Shown here: positions 13,113 to 22,344 of the stretch, in pieces
Position numbering within the stretch: position 1 is the stretch's first letter
How the letters are laid out: the number at the start of each line of letters is the position of its first letter
NCBI RefSeq assembly: GCF_000013865.1
Contig: NC_007948.1
Location: 186,001-250,000 of the forward strand
Source of the DNA: Polaromonas sp. JS666
Lineage (GTDB): Bacteria > Pseudomonadota > Gammaproteobacteria > Burkholderiales > Burkholderiaceae_C
Reading direction: 5' to 3'
Length of the DNA stretch: 64,000 bases
Notes under the pieces: model-generated
The model's database searches: none
Seen by the model: the letters and a program-made list of their open reading frames with translations, nothing else
Told to the model about the DNA's origin: nothing
Translations under genes and position numbers: made by a program

Positions 13113-14660
13113 ATGAAAAAATTTCTTGCTTCCCTTGTATTGGGATTGAGTCTGCTGGGAACTGGCGCAGCCGTCATGGCGCAGGCGCCCGCTGCAGCGC
13201 CTGCCGCGTCCGCCGCCGAAGCCAAGCCGGCTGAGGCAGCTGCACCAGCGGCACCGGCCGCCGCAGCAGCCCCGGCGGCCGCAGCTGCAGCGCCCGCGGC
13301 TTCCGCCGCAGCAGCTCCGGCCCCCGTCCCCAACAAGGGAGACACCGCCTGGATGATGGTTTCCACCCTGCTGGTGATCATGATGACCGTGCCGGGTCTG
13401 GCCCTGTTCTATGGCGGCCTGGTCCGCAGCAAGAACATGCTATCGGTCCTGATGCAGGTCATGGTGACGTTCTCCATGATTGTGGTGCTGTGGTTCATCT
13501 ATGGCTACAGCCTGGCATTCACGGAGGGCAACGCATTCTTTGGCGGCTTTGACCGGCTGTTCATGAAAGGAGTCTGGGACAACGCGGCCGGCACTTTCGC
13601 CAACGCCGCGACCTTCAGCAAGGGCGTCGTGATTCCTGAAATCGTGTTTGCCGCCTTCCAGGCAACGTTCGCCGGCATCACCTGCACCCTGATCGTTGGC
13701 GCCTTTGCCGAACGCATCAAGTTCTCGGCCGTGCTGCTCTTCATGGCCATCTGGTTCACCTTCAGCTACGCGCCGATTGCGCACATGGTGTGGTTCTGGA
13801 TGGGGCCTGATGCCTACACGGGCAAGGAAGTGGTTGACGCGATGACCGGCAAGGCCGGATACATCTGGCAAATGGGCGCGCTGGACTTTGCCGGCGGTAC
13901 CGTCGTGCACATCAACGCGGCTGTCGCCGGCCTGGTGGGTGCCTTTGTGATTGGCAAGCGTATCGGCTACGGCAAGGAATCGATGGCGCCTCACAGCCTC
14001 ACGCTGACCATGGTCGGATCCGCCTTGCTGTGGGTCGGCTGGTTTGGTTTCAACGCCGGCTCGGCGCTGGAAGCCAATGGTTTTGCCGCCCTGGCATTCA
14101 TCAACACCCTCGGTGCCACCGCCGCCGCTGTGCTGGCCTGGTGTGTCGGTGAATCGCTGATGCGTGGCAAGGCTTCGATGCTGGGTGCTGCATCCGGTGC
14201 GGTTGCGGGTCTGGTGGCGATCACGCCAGCAGCCGGCAATGTGGGTATCGGTGGTGGTCTGGTGATCGGTCTGGCGGCTGGCTTTGCCTGCCTCTGGGGC
14301 GTGAATGGCCTGAAGAAACTGCTGGGTGCCGACGACTCGCTCGACGTGTTCGGCGTGCACGGCATCGGCGGTATTCTGGGCGCCTTGCTCACCGGCGTGT
14401 TCAATTCCCCGAGCCTGGGCGGCCCCGGCTATGTGGCCGACTGGACGACGGCCACCATGGTGACCGCTGCCGATTTCTCGGTCGTGTCGCAACTGTGGAT
14501 CCAGGCCAAGGCCGTGCTGATCACCATCGTCTGGTCTGGCGTGGTTTCCTTCATCGCCTACAAGATTGTTGACCTGACGATCGGCCTGCGTGTGAGCGAA
14601 GAAGACGAGCGCGAAGGTCTGGACATCACCGCACACGGTGAAACGGCCTACAACCGCTAA
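13113..14660 (+). CDS. amtB: Ammonium transporter with Ala-rich N-terminal linker
   Basis: 515 residues, longer than the about 410-residue core. A signal peptide (residues 1-24) is followed by an Ala/Pro-rich, low-complexity stretch to about residue 72, and then the 11-helix Amt core beginning DTAWMMVSTLLVIMM. The channel histidines are in GTVVHINAAVAG and DVFGVHGIGG. It conducts ammonium across the inner membrane, gated by GlnK encoded just upstream. The stop is followed by a hairpin at 14677 and a terminator at 14731. Confidence 0.96.
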   Translation: MKKFLASLVLGLSLLGTGAAVMAQAPAAAPAASAAEAKPAEAAAPAAPAAAAAPAAAAAAPAASAAAAPAPVPNKGDTAWMMVSTLLVIMMTVPGLALFYGGLVRSKNMLSVLMQVMVTFSMIVVLWFIYGYSLAFTEGNAFFGGFDRLFMKGVWDNAAGTFANAATFSKGVVIPEIVFAAFQATFAGITCTLIVGAFAERIKFSAVLLFMAIWFTFSYAPIAHMVWFWMGPDAYTGKEVVDAMTGKAGYIWQMGALDFAGGTVVHINAAVAGLVGAFVIGKRIGYGKESMAPHSLTLTMVGSALLWVGWFGFNAGSALEANGFAALAFINTLGATAAAVLAWCVGESLMRGKASMLGAASGAVAGLVAITPAAGNVGIGGGLVIGLAAGFACLWGVNGLKKLLGADDSLDVFGVHGIGGILGALLTGVFNSPSLGGPGYVADWTTATMVTAADFSVVSQLWIQAKAVLITIVWSGVVSFIAYKIVDLTIGLRVSEEDEREGLDITAHGETAYNR

Positions 14661-14676
14661 GAGGAATAGGAATGCC

Positions 14677-14762
14677 GGGACTGCCCTGAGGGCAGTCCCT
14701 TGATCAACGAGAGTCTCCTTTGGATGTTCAGCCCGCCGGTGCCAAGCCGGTGGGCTTTTTTT
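14677..14762 (+). terminator. Terminator region after amtB
   Basis: Two stem-loops. GGGACTGCCC/GGGCAGTCCC (14677-14699) has a poor T-run. GCCCGCCGG/CCGGTGGGC (14731-14755) is followed by seven T residues and should be the true Rho-independent terminator of the torF-glnK-amtB unit. The remaining 250 bases up to the PBP gene contain no supportable gene and turn AT-richer near 14910-14960, where its promoter probably lies. Confidence 0.82.
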
Positions 14763-15020
14763 GTGCCTGTGCGGCTTTGCAAGATTGGGTGCCGAATCGG
14801 CACGGCCGGCGCTTCGGCGCCCGGCTGACGCCGCAGGGCTGTGCCTCTCCTGCACCGCCAGTGATATACAACAACCCATTTCGCGGGGATGATGCAACAG
14901 TAGGTATCGCCAGTGCGTGCAATTTTGTACATTTATTGCTGATTCGGGTAGCCTGTTTGTTCATTCAGCAAGGTGTCGCACGGTATTGCCAGTACGGAAC
15001 CATCACCGGAGGGATTCAGG

Positions 15021-18000
15021 ATGACGCGCGTGCCGGAAAAATGGCTGTCATTTTTTCGCTGGTTTGGGACCGCTTGGGCGTTTTCCCTGCTGATGGCGCT
15101 TGTCGTGCTGGGGCTGGTGGTGGACCGGGAACTGAGCACCTCCAGTTACCAGGCGCGTTTTTTTGCCCACCTGGCCAGCAAGGCCAGTTACGCCCTCGGC
15201 GAGGGTCCCAGCCCGTCCATCCGATTTCCCCGCAGCGGGCCATATGATGACCGCCTCGGCTACACCGAATTGCCGGCATTTCTGGGCAAGCTGACGGGAC
15301 GGGGCTTCGAGATCACGCAGCAGGCGCGCTTGTCGGAGGGCATGGTGCGCCTCGTGGACGCCGGTTACTTTGCCCCCTACCCTGAAAAGACGCAGAGCGG
15401 TCTGAGCATCTTCGATTGCCACAACGACAGCCTGTTTCAGGAGCGCTATCCGCAACGGGTTTACAAAAGTTTTGACGATATTGCGCCCGTTCTGGTGCAG
15501 AGCCTGCTGTTCATCGAGAACCGTGAGCTGCTTGACCCAGATAATCCGAAGCGCAACCCGGCCGTGGAGTGGGACCGGCTGGCCAATGCGGTGCTGAACA
15601 ACGCCCTGACCACCATCACCGGTAATGGCCGCTCGCCCGGCGGCAGCACGCTGGCCACCCAGATCGAAAAATACCGCCATTCTTCCGAGGGGCGCACCTC
15701 ATCGGCCCGTGAAAAACTGCAGCAGATGGTGTCGGCCTCGCTGCGCGCCTATCAGCAGGGGGAGGACACCCGCGCGGCACGGCGCCAGATCGTGCTGAGC
15801 TACATCAACACCATGCCGCTGTCGGCCAAGGCAGGCTTTGGCGAAGTGCATGGCCTGGGCGATGGTTTGTGGGTCTGGTACGGGCGTGAATTCGACGACG
15901 TCAATCGCCTGCTGAAAGACGTCGATGAGAACGGCGGAGACCTCAGTGAGCCGGGCCAGCTTTACAGGCAGGCGCTCAGCCTGATGATTGCGCAGCGTCG
16001 TCCCTCCCATTACTTCGAGACCAGCGAAACCGAGCTGGAACAGCTCACCGACAGCCATCTGCGCGTGTTGGGCGGTGCCGGCGTGATTCCGCCCGCACTG
16101 CGCGATGCGGCGCTTCGGGCGAGCCTGAACCGGCGCGCCGACAAGGTGCCCGCCGAAGTTGCTTCCTTTGTCGCGCAGAAGGCGGCTAACACGGTGCGCA
16201 CGCATCTTGCCGGCCTGCTCGGCGGCAGCCGTCTGTACGACCTGGATCGCCTCGATCTCGGCGTGGCCAGCACGCTCGATGCGCCGGTGCAGCGGGCGGT
16301 GACCCGCGTGCTGCGGGAGTTGCGCGACCCGGCCAGCGCCAAGGCGGCCGGACTCCAGGGCAAGCAGTTGCTGGACCGCGGCGATCCAGCCAAGGTGGTG
16401 TACAGCTTCACGCTGTACGAGCGGGGACGCGATGTCAATTACCTGCGGGTGCAGACCGACAATTTCGACCAGCCGCTCAACATCAACGAAGGCACCAAGC
16501 TCGACCTGGGCTCTACCGCCAAGCTGCGCACGCTGGTGACCTATCTCGACATCATGGCCAGGCTGCACCAGCGCCTGGCCATGCTGGACAGCACGCAGCT
16601 GCGCGCACTGGAGGTTGACAAGAAGGACATCCTGACGCGCTGGGCGGTCGATTATTTTCTGACTGCGAAAGACAAGCGCCTGGCTCCCATGCTGGAGGCC
16701 GCACTGGAACGTCGGTACTCGGCCAGCACGGGAGAAGGCTTTTTTACCGGCGGGGGACTGCACTACTTTGAGAACTTCAAGCCTGAAGACAACGGCAAGG
16801 TGATGTCGGTTCGCGATGGCCTGCGCAACTCGGTCAACCTGGTGTTCATCCGGCTGATGCGTGACATCGTGCATCACTACATGTTCCTGACGCCCGGTTC
16901 CTCGGCCAGGCTGCTGCAGGATGTCGACGATCCGCGCCGCGCTGTGTACCTGGCGCGTTTTGCCGACCAGGAGGGGCAGGTCTTCATGCGTCGCTTCCTG
17001 GTCAAATACCGCCGCAAAACCGCGCAGGAGGCAGAAGACCTGCTGGTGGGTGGTGTGCGACCGACCCCATCGCGGCTGGCCGCCATCTTCCGCACCATTG
17101 CACCCGATGCGTCGATGGATCAGTTCATCGCCTTCGTGAAGCGGCATCGAACCCCCGCCATCGACCCGGCCGACGACCGGCTGATCAAGCTCTATCAGCA
17201 ATTTGCGCCCGGGCAGATGTCCCTGGCCGATCGGGGCTACGTGGCCGGCGTGCACCCGCTGGAGTTGTGGCTGGTCGGCTACCTGCGCGGCCATCCGGGC
17301 GCCAGCCAGTCGCAGGTGATGCAGGACAGCCATGCCGAGCGGCAGGCGGTGTATTCATGGCTTTTTTCATCCCGTCGCAAGCAGGCGCAGGACAAGCGGA
17401 TCCTGGGTCTGCTCGAAGGCGAAGGCTTTGTGGAAATCCACCGTCAATGGGCGCTCACAGGGTATCCGTTCGACACGCTGGTGCCGTCCTATGCAACCGC
17501 CATCGGCGCATCGGCGGACCGTCCCGCGGCGCTGGCCGAATTGATGGGGATTCTTGTCAACGATGGCCTGCGCAAACCGGCCATGCGGATCCAGTCGCTG
17601 CATTTCGCCGCCGCCACGCCCTATGAGAGCGTTCTCCAATACAAGCCAGGCTCGCCCGAGCGGGTGCTGGCGCCGGAAGTGGCGCAAGCGGTGCGCGGGG
17701 CCCTGCGGCTGGTGGTGGAAAATGGCACCGCACAACGTGTGAAGCGGGCCTTTGTGCGGGCGGACGGCAGTATCATGCCGGTGGGCGGAAAAACCGGCAC
17801 CGGCGATCAGCGCTTTGATGTCTACGGAGGCGGTGGGCGGTTGATCACGTCGCGCGTGGTCAATCGATCAGCGACCTTCGTGTTCAACGTCGATGAACGT
17901 TTTTTTGGCACCATCATTGCCTACGTGCCAGGGGCCCAGGCCGCCGCCTATGATTTCACCAGCGGCCTGCCGGTGCAGTTGCTGAAAGTGCTGGCACCCA

Positions 18001-18065
18001 AACTGATGCCCCTGATGTCCGCAGCTGCCGACGACGACGTTTCTCCGGGCGCCTGCGTTCATTGA
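15021..18065 (+). CDS. Divergent bifunctional class A penicillin-binding protein
   Basis: 1014 residues from the ATG at 15021 (GGAGGGATTCAGG upstream; the frame is open from 14973). One N-terminal membrane anchor (about residues 13-35). A GT51 transglycosylase region follows, with FIENREL in place of the usual ED-F motif and GGSTLATQIEKYRHSSEGRT near residues 213-232. The C-terminal transpeptidase has all three motifs: STAK at 498-501, SVN at 604-606 and KTGT at 924-927. The roughly 320-residue spacing between SVN and KTGT is unusually long. It would polymerise and crosslink peptidoglycan in the periplasm. It is not a standard PBP1a or PBP1b. Confidence 0.85.
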   Translation: MTRVPEKWLSFFRWFGTAWAFSLLMALVVLGLVVDRELSTSSYQARFFAHLASKASYALGEGPSPSIRFPRSGPYDDRLGYTELPAFLGKLTGRGFEITQQARLSEGMVRLVDAGYFAPYPEKTQSGLSIFDCHNDSLFQERYPQRVYKSFDDIAPVLVQSLLFIENRELLDPDNPKRNPAVEWDRLANAVLNNALTTITGNGRSPGGSTLATQIEKYRHSSEGRTSSAREKLQQMVSASLRAYQQGEDTRAARRQIVLSYINTMPLSAKAGFGEVHGLGDGLWVWYGREFDDVNRLLKDVDENGGDLSEPGQLYRQALSLMIAQRRPSHYFETSETELEQLTDSHLRVLGGAGVIPPALRDAALRASLNRRADKVPAEVASFVAQKAANTVRTHLAGLLGGSRLYDLDRLDLGVASTLDAPVQRAVTRVLRELRDPASAKAAGLQGKQLLDRGDPAKVVYSFTLYERGRDVNYLRVQTDNFDQPLNINEGTKLDLGSTAKLRTLVTYLDIMARLHQRLAMLDSTQLRALEVDKKDILTRWAVDYFLTAKDKRLAPMLEAALERRYSASTGEGFFTGGGLHYFENFKPEDNGKVMSVRDGLRNSVNLVFIRLMRDIVHHYMFLTPGSSARLLQDVDDPRRAVYLARFADQEGQVFMRRFLVKYRRKTAQEAEDLLVGGVRPTPSRLAAIFRTIAPDASMDQFIAFVKRHRTPAIDPADDRLIKLYQQFAPGQMSLADRGYVAGVHPLELWLVGYLRGHPGASQSQVMQDSHAERQAVYSWLFSSRRKQAQDKRILGLLEGEGFVEIHRQWALTGYPFDTLVPSYATAIGASADRPAALAELMGILVNDGLRKPAMRIQSLHFAAATPYESVLQYKPGSPERVLAPEVAQAVRGALRLVVENGTAQRVKRAFVRADGSIMPVGGKTGTGDQRFDVYGGGGRLITSRVVNRSATFVFNVDERFFGTIIAYVPGAQAAAYDFTSGLPVQLLKVLAPKLMPLMSAAADDDVSPGACVH

Positions 18066-18156
18066 GCGCTCCTGCGCATCGCCCCCTTCCGGGAAGCGAG
18101 GCGTTGGGGCAGTACTCACAGATGACACCGATGACATTGACCAAGAGAAGGAAATC

Positions 18157-19092
18157 ATGACCTGGCAAACCCTTGTTGCACCGCTCAGCGAACTGGGGGA
18201 GTCCCCGTTCTGGCACCCGGAGGAGCAAAGCCTTTACTGGGTGGACATTCCGGGGCGGCAGATTCACCGCTGCAAGGTGGGGGATGTGTCGAATGGCCCG
18301 GTGCAAAGCTGGGCCATGCCGACCGAGCCGGGCAGCATTGCACCAGCCCGCACAGGTGGCCGGGCCAGCGGGCTCGTTATCGCGTTGCGTGACGGCATTT
18401 ATCGCGCCCGGCAGTGGGGAGGGGAATTGGAGCAACTGGTGCGGGCCGGGCACGACACCGCCACCACCCGCTTCAACGATGGCAAGGCTGACCCCGTGGG
18501 CCGCTTCTGGGCTGGCACCATGTACGAGCCCCGCGACGCCAGGCAGGCACAACTTTTTTCCGTGGATTGCCGCGAGGGCCGCGCACCCCTGGTGGAACTC
18601 AAAGCAGGCGATGCCATCATTGCCAACGGGCTGGCCTGGTCGCCCGACGCTGCCACCGTCTATTGGACCGACACGCCCAGCCACACCATACGCGCCTGGG
18701 ACTGGGACGGCCAGAGCAATGTCATGAGCCGGGGCCGCGTGTTCCGGCAATGGCCGGGAAAACCGGAGGGCTGGCAGCCCGGCATGCCCGGCTACGGCGG
18801 CCGGCCGGACGGTGCCGCTGTCGATGTGGAGGGCAACTACTACGTGGCCATGTTCGAAGGCGGCCGGCTTCTCAAGCTGTCACCGGCCGGCGAACTGCTG
18901 GCCGACATCGCCGTGCCGGCGCGCTGCCCCACCATGCCGTGCTTTGGCGGTGCCGACCTGCGCACCCTGTACCTCACGACGGCCCGCTACAAGCGCCCGG
19001 ACGAGGAGCTGCAAACCTGGCCGGACTCGGGCTGCGTGTTCTCGATGCGGGTCGACGTTCCCGGCCTGCCGGTGAACTTCTTCAGGGACTGA
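18157..19092 (+). CDS. SMP-30/gluconolactonase family protein
   Basis: 311 residues forming a six-bladed propeller of the SGL family. Motifs: LGESPFWHPEEQSLYWVDI at the start (metal-binding Glu), FNDGKADPVGRFWAGTM (Asn/Asp region), NGLAWSPDAATVYWTDT (Asn and Asp ligands) and DGAAVDVEGNYYVA. These enzymes hydrolyse sugar or aromatic lactones using a divalent metal. Good SD (GAAGGA). It lies upstream of glcE on the same strand with a gap of about 107 bases. The actual lactone is unknown, since gluconolactone and other aldonolactones are all possible. Confidence 0.88.
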   Translation: MTWQTLVAPLSELGESPFWHPEEQSLYWVDIPGRQIHRCKVGDVSNGPVQSWAMPTEPGSIAPARTGGRASGLVIALRDGIYRARQWGGELEQLVRAGHDTATTRFNDGKADPVGRFWAGTMYEPRDARQAQLFSVDCREGRAPLVELKAGDAIIANGLAWSPDAATVYWTDTPSHTIRAWDWDGQSNVMSRGRVFRQWPGKPEGWQPGMPGYGGRPDGAAVDVEGNYYVAMFEGGRLLKLSPAGELLADIAVPARCPTMPCFGGADLRTLYLTTARYKRPDEELQTWPDSGCVFSMRVDVPGLPVNFFRD

Positions 19093-19199
19093 AGGGCGGG
19101 TTCTGCGGTTGGGGTGGCGCCGGCCCGCAGGAAAAAATCGAACACAGCCCGTTCAAAAAAATCAAAACCCCCTGCGCTGGAGCCGCTTACCATTGCCCC

Positions 19200-20306
19200 A
19201 TGGCTTCAGATATTGCAGATACCGAGGTAACAGCGTCCCTGGCGGCGCGGGTGCGGGACGCCGCCGCCAGCGGTACGCCCTTGCGCATCCGCGGGGGCGG
19301 CAGCAAGGACTTTTACGGGCAGGCCCTCCAGGGCGAGGTCCTCGATATGACCGTGTTGACGGGCGTGGTCAGCTACGAGCCCAGCGAGCTGGTGGTCACG
19401 GTGCGTGCCGGCACCCCGCTGGCCGAGCTGGAAGCGCTGCTCGCGGCACAAGGCCAGTGCCTGCCGTTTGAGCCGCCGCATTTCGGCGGCGCCGGTGCGC
19501 GGGCCACCGTCGGCGGCATGGTTGCCTGCGGCCTTAACGGCCCGGCGCGCAGCAGCGTGGGGGCGGTGCGTGACTACATGCTGGGCGTGGTCCTGCTCAA
19601 CGGCAAGGGCGAGCGGCTGATCTTTGGCGGCCAGGTGATGAAGAATGTGGCCGGCTACGATGTGTCGCGTTTGATGGCGGGCTCGCTCGGCACGCTCGGC
19701 GTGCTGCTGGAGGTCTCGCTCAAGGTGCTGCCCGTCGCGCCGCAGGAGGCCACGCTGGTGTTTGACATGGATGAAGCGGCGTCCTTGCGCCAGCTCAACC
19801 GCTGGGGCGGGCTGCCTCTGCCGGTCAACGCCTCCTGCTGGCACGGCGGCCAATTGTGGGTCCGCCTGCGCGGCGCCAAGGCGGCGGTTGCTGCCGCGCA
19901 AAAAACCATGGGCGGCGACCTGGTGGACGAACCATCGCTCAAGCTGTGGGCGGCCTTGCGTGAACAGACGCTGCCTTTCTTCGAACTGCAGGATGGCGAA
20001 TCCCTGTGGCGGCTCAGCGTGCCCGACACGGCCGCGCCACTTCCCTTGGGCGCCACGCTGCTGGAGTGGGGCGGCGCACAGCGCTGGGTGAAACGATCGG
20101 GGGGACACCCTGCCGGGGACGTCCAGGCCATCCGCGATGCCGCGCTGGCGGCTTGCGGCCATGCCACGCTGTTTCGCTCGGCCAACAAGACCGTGCCGGT
20201 GTTCTCGCCGCTCAAAGCCCCGCTGGACCGCATCCACCGCGACCTCAAGAAACAGTTTGACCCGGCCGGTATTTTCAATCCGGGCCGCATGTTTGCGGAC
20301 TGGTAA
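19200..20306 (+). CDS. glcE: Glycolate oxidase FAD-binding subunit
   Basis: 368 residues from the ATG at 19200; the frame extends far upstream, but that part overlaps the lactonase gene in another frame. PCMH-type FAD-binding domain with LRIRGGGSKDFYG, then GARATVGGMVACGLNGPARSS-type FAD contacts and NVAGYDVSRLMAGSLGTLGV. The C-terminal DPAGIFNPGRMF is typical. GlcE is the second flavin subunit of the glycolate dehydrogenase complex GlcDEF, which oxidises glycolate to glyoxylate at the membrane. glcF follows after a 212-base gap in which I see no gene. glcD is not in this window. Confidence 0.92.
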   Translation: MASDIADTEVTASLAARVRDAAASGTPLRIRGGGSKDFYGQALQGEVLDMTVLTGVVSYEPSELVVTVRAGTPLAELEALLAAQGQCLPFEPPHFGGAGARATVGGMVACGLNGPARSSVGAVRDYMLGVVLLNGKGERLIFGGQVMKNVAGYDVSRLMAGSLGTLGVLLEVSLKVLPVAPQEATLVFDMDEAASLRQLNRWGGLPLPVNASCWHGGQLWVRLRGAKAAVAAAQKTMGGDLVDEPSLKLWAALREQTLPFFELQDGESLWRLSVPDTAAPLPLGATLLEWGGAQRWVKRSGGHPAGDVQAIRDAALAACGHATLFRSANKTVPVFSPLKAPLDRIHRDLKKQFDPAGIFNPGRMFADW

Positions 20307-20518
20307 GGAACGGCAGGGCCAAGCATGCAAATGCAACGTCTGCGCCATCTGACCGGGCAACACCGGACGGTTTCCATCAAGCACCTGCCTGGCGGTGTGC
20401 AGAACCGCCAGACCCCATTTGCCGTCCCGCTGACCGTGCCAGTGCTGGCGTTCGCCATGGGCTTTCACCGCACCCTGCGGCGCAAGGTCAAAGCCATTCA
20501 ACCGTCTTCCTGAACACC

Positions 20519-21751
20519 ATGCAAACCAACCTTGCCCCCGAGTTCAAAAACACCGCCGAAGGCCAGCAGGCCGAGGCAATATTGCGCAAGTGCGTGCATT
20601 GCGGGTTCTGCACCGCCACCTGCCCCACCTACCAGCTGCTGGGCGACGAGCTGGACGGCCCGCGCGGACGCATCTACCTGATCAAGCAGGTGCTGGAGGG
20701 CGAGGTGCCGACCCGCAAGACCCAGCTGCACCTGGATCGCTGCCTGACCTGCCGCAACTGCGAAACCACCTGTCCGAGCGGCGTGCAGTACGGCCACCTG
20801 GTGGACATCGGCCGCAAGCTGGTCGACGAACGCGTGCCGCGCCCGGCGGCCGAGGGCGCCATGCGATGGGCGCTCAAGGAAGGCCTGCCCTCACCGCTGT
20901 TTGCGCCCGCGATGAAGCTGGGTCAGGCCGTGCGCGGGCTGCTGCCGGCGTCGCTCAAAAACAAGGTGCCTGCGCGGCAGGCCGCAGGGGTGTGGCCACA
21001 ACGCGAACTTGCCCGCAAGGTGCTGATGCTGGAAGGCTGCGTGCAACCGGCCATGATGCCCAACATCAATGCGGCGACGGCGCGCGTGCTGGACGCGGCC
21101 GGCATCCAGGCGGTGGTGGCCCGCAACGCCGGTTGCTGCGGCGCGGTCAAGTTCCACCTGAACGACCAGGAGGGCGGCAAGGCCGAGATGCGTCGCAACA
21201 TCGACGCCTGGTGGCCGCATGTGCAAGCGGATGAGGGCCAGGGGGTCGAGGCCATCGTCATGAACGCGTCGGGTTGCGGCGTCACCGTCAAGGAGTACGG
21301 CCACCATCTGCAGGACGACCCGGCCTATGCCGCGAAAGCGGCGCGCATCAGTGAATTGACGCGTGACCTCAGTGAGCTTTTGCCCGAGCTGGCCGACCGG
21401 TTGCGCGGCCGGGTCTCGGCCCCGGCCGCACCAATGGTGTTTCACCCGCCCTGCACGCTGCAGCATGGCCAGCAGTTGCGCGGCGGCGTGGAAAAGTACC
21501 TGGGCGAGCTGGGTTTCAACGTCACGGTGGCACGCAACGAAGCGCACCTGTGCTGCGGCTCGGCGGGGACGTACTCGGTGCTCAATCCCGGCATTGCCTT
21601 TCAGCTGCGCGACCGCAAGCTGGAGAATTTGAACGAAATGGCGCCCGAGGTGATTGTGTCGGCCAACATCGGCTGCATCACGCACCTGCAAAGCGGCACG
21701 GCCACGCCGGTCCGGCACTGGGTGGAGGTGCTTGACGACGCGCTGGCCTGA
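20519..21751 (+). CDS. glcF: Glycolate oxidase iron-sulfur subunit
   Basis: 410 residues. Two [4Fe-4S] ferredoxin motifs: CVHCGFCTATCP (about residues 24-35) and CLTCRNCETTCP (about 77-88). Two CCG domains follow, one with NAGCCGAVKFHL and one with HLCCGSAGTYSVL near the C-terminus; such domains bind a further cluster or heterodisulfide-like site. It passes electrons from the GlcD/GlcE flavins to the respiratory chain. No clear SD is present at the ATG. The gene is intact and full length. Confidence 0.95.
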   Translation: MQTNLAPEFKNTAEGQQAEAILRKCVHCGFCTATCPTYQLLGDELDGPRGRIYLIKQVLEGEVPTRKTQLHLDRCLTCRNCETTCPSGVQYGHLVDIGRKLVDERVPRPAAEGAMRWALKEGLPSPLFAPAMKLGQAVRGLLPASLKNKVPARQAAGVWPQRELARKVLMLEGCVQPAMMPNINAATARVLDAAGIQAVVARNAGCCGAVKFHLNDQEGGKAEMRRNIDAWWPHVQADEGQGVEAIVMNASGCGVTVKEYGHHLQDDPAYAAKAARISELTRDLSELLPELADRLRGRVSAPAAPMVFHPPCTLQHGQQLRGGVEKYLGELGFNVTVARNEAHLCCGSAGTYSVLNPGIAFQLRDRKLENLNEMAPEVIVSANIGCITHLQSGTATPVRHWVEVLDDALA

Positions 21752-21799
21752 TCGCTACGCTTTGAGCGGATACCGAGGCCGATTCCGGACGGCTTCGCG

Positions 21800-22306
21800 C
21801 TACTGCTGTTGTTGCTGTTGCTGCGACCTCGCCAGCAGTACCGCACGGCGCTCGAGACTTTCCTGCGGCCACAGCTGCGACGCCTTGTAGTACTCGGGGA
21901 CAGCCGGCGTGTTGGGCGGCAGCACGACCCACGGCTGCTTGGTGGTGGTGTAGATGTGAATGTCGGGCGGCAGGCGGTCGGGCTCGTCAAGTGTTCCGAC
22001 GCGTACAAAGCGAACAGCGTCGCCGGCGCCGGCATAGTTGCTCCAGACGGCGATGTGGCACCGCGGGCAGCGGGAAATCTTCTGGCCCTTGCCGCTCTGG
22101 GAGGGCGTGTGGATGATTTCGACCTCGCCCTGCAGCAGCTGCACGCGGTCGGCCTCGATCATCGCGTTCAGCGCGAAGGAGGCTCCGGTTTCCCGCTGGC
22201 ACCAGCGGCAATGGCAGCAGTGCACGAAGAGGGGTGGCGTGGTCATGCGGTAGCGCACAAAGCGACAGGTGCAACCGCCCTCAAGGTGCGTGGCCTCCGT
22301 ACTCAT
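21800..22306 (-). CDS. GFA (glutathione-dependent formaldehyde-activating) family protein
   Basis: 168 residues from the ATG at 22306, which has a strong SD (CAGGAGAG). Zinc-binding cysteines typical of the CENP-V/GFA fold: GGCTCRFVRY, HCCHCRWCQRETG and CPRCHIAVW. Despite the name, most members have no proven activity on formaldehyde. The C-terminus ends in a run of seven glutamines encoded by mixed CAG/CAA codons (near 21800-21825), not part of the domain. Gpx lies immediately upstream on the same strand, and the two may be co-transcribed. Confidence 0.88.
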   Translation of the reverse strand: MSTEATHLEGGCTCRFVRYRMTTPPLFVHCCHCRWCQRETGASFALNAMIEADRVQLLQGEVEIIHTPSQSGKGQKISRCPRCHIAVWSNYAGAGDAVRFVRVGTLDEPDRLPPDIHIYTTTKQPWVVLPPNTPAVPEYYKASQLWPQESLERRAVLLARSQQQQQQQ

Positions 22307-22344
22307 GGCTTGACTCTCCTGTCGAACCGGCTGTGAAAAATCCA

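Noticed and set aside
13440..14897. Long minus-strand frame across amtB
   Set aside because: Antisense shadow of a strongly recognised gene; no motif.
15699..17333. Long minus-strand frame across the PBP gene
   Set aside because: Same reason: low-complexity composition, no start signals.
18567..19199. Upstream extension of glcE
   Set aside because: Overlaps the lactonase coding region in another frame and lacks homology.
20325..20513. 62-codon frame between glcE and glcF
   Set aside because: No homology, no SD, composition not coding-like.
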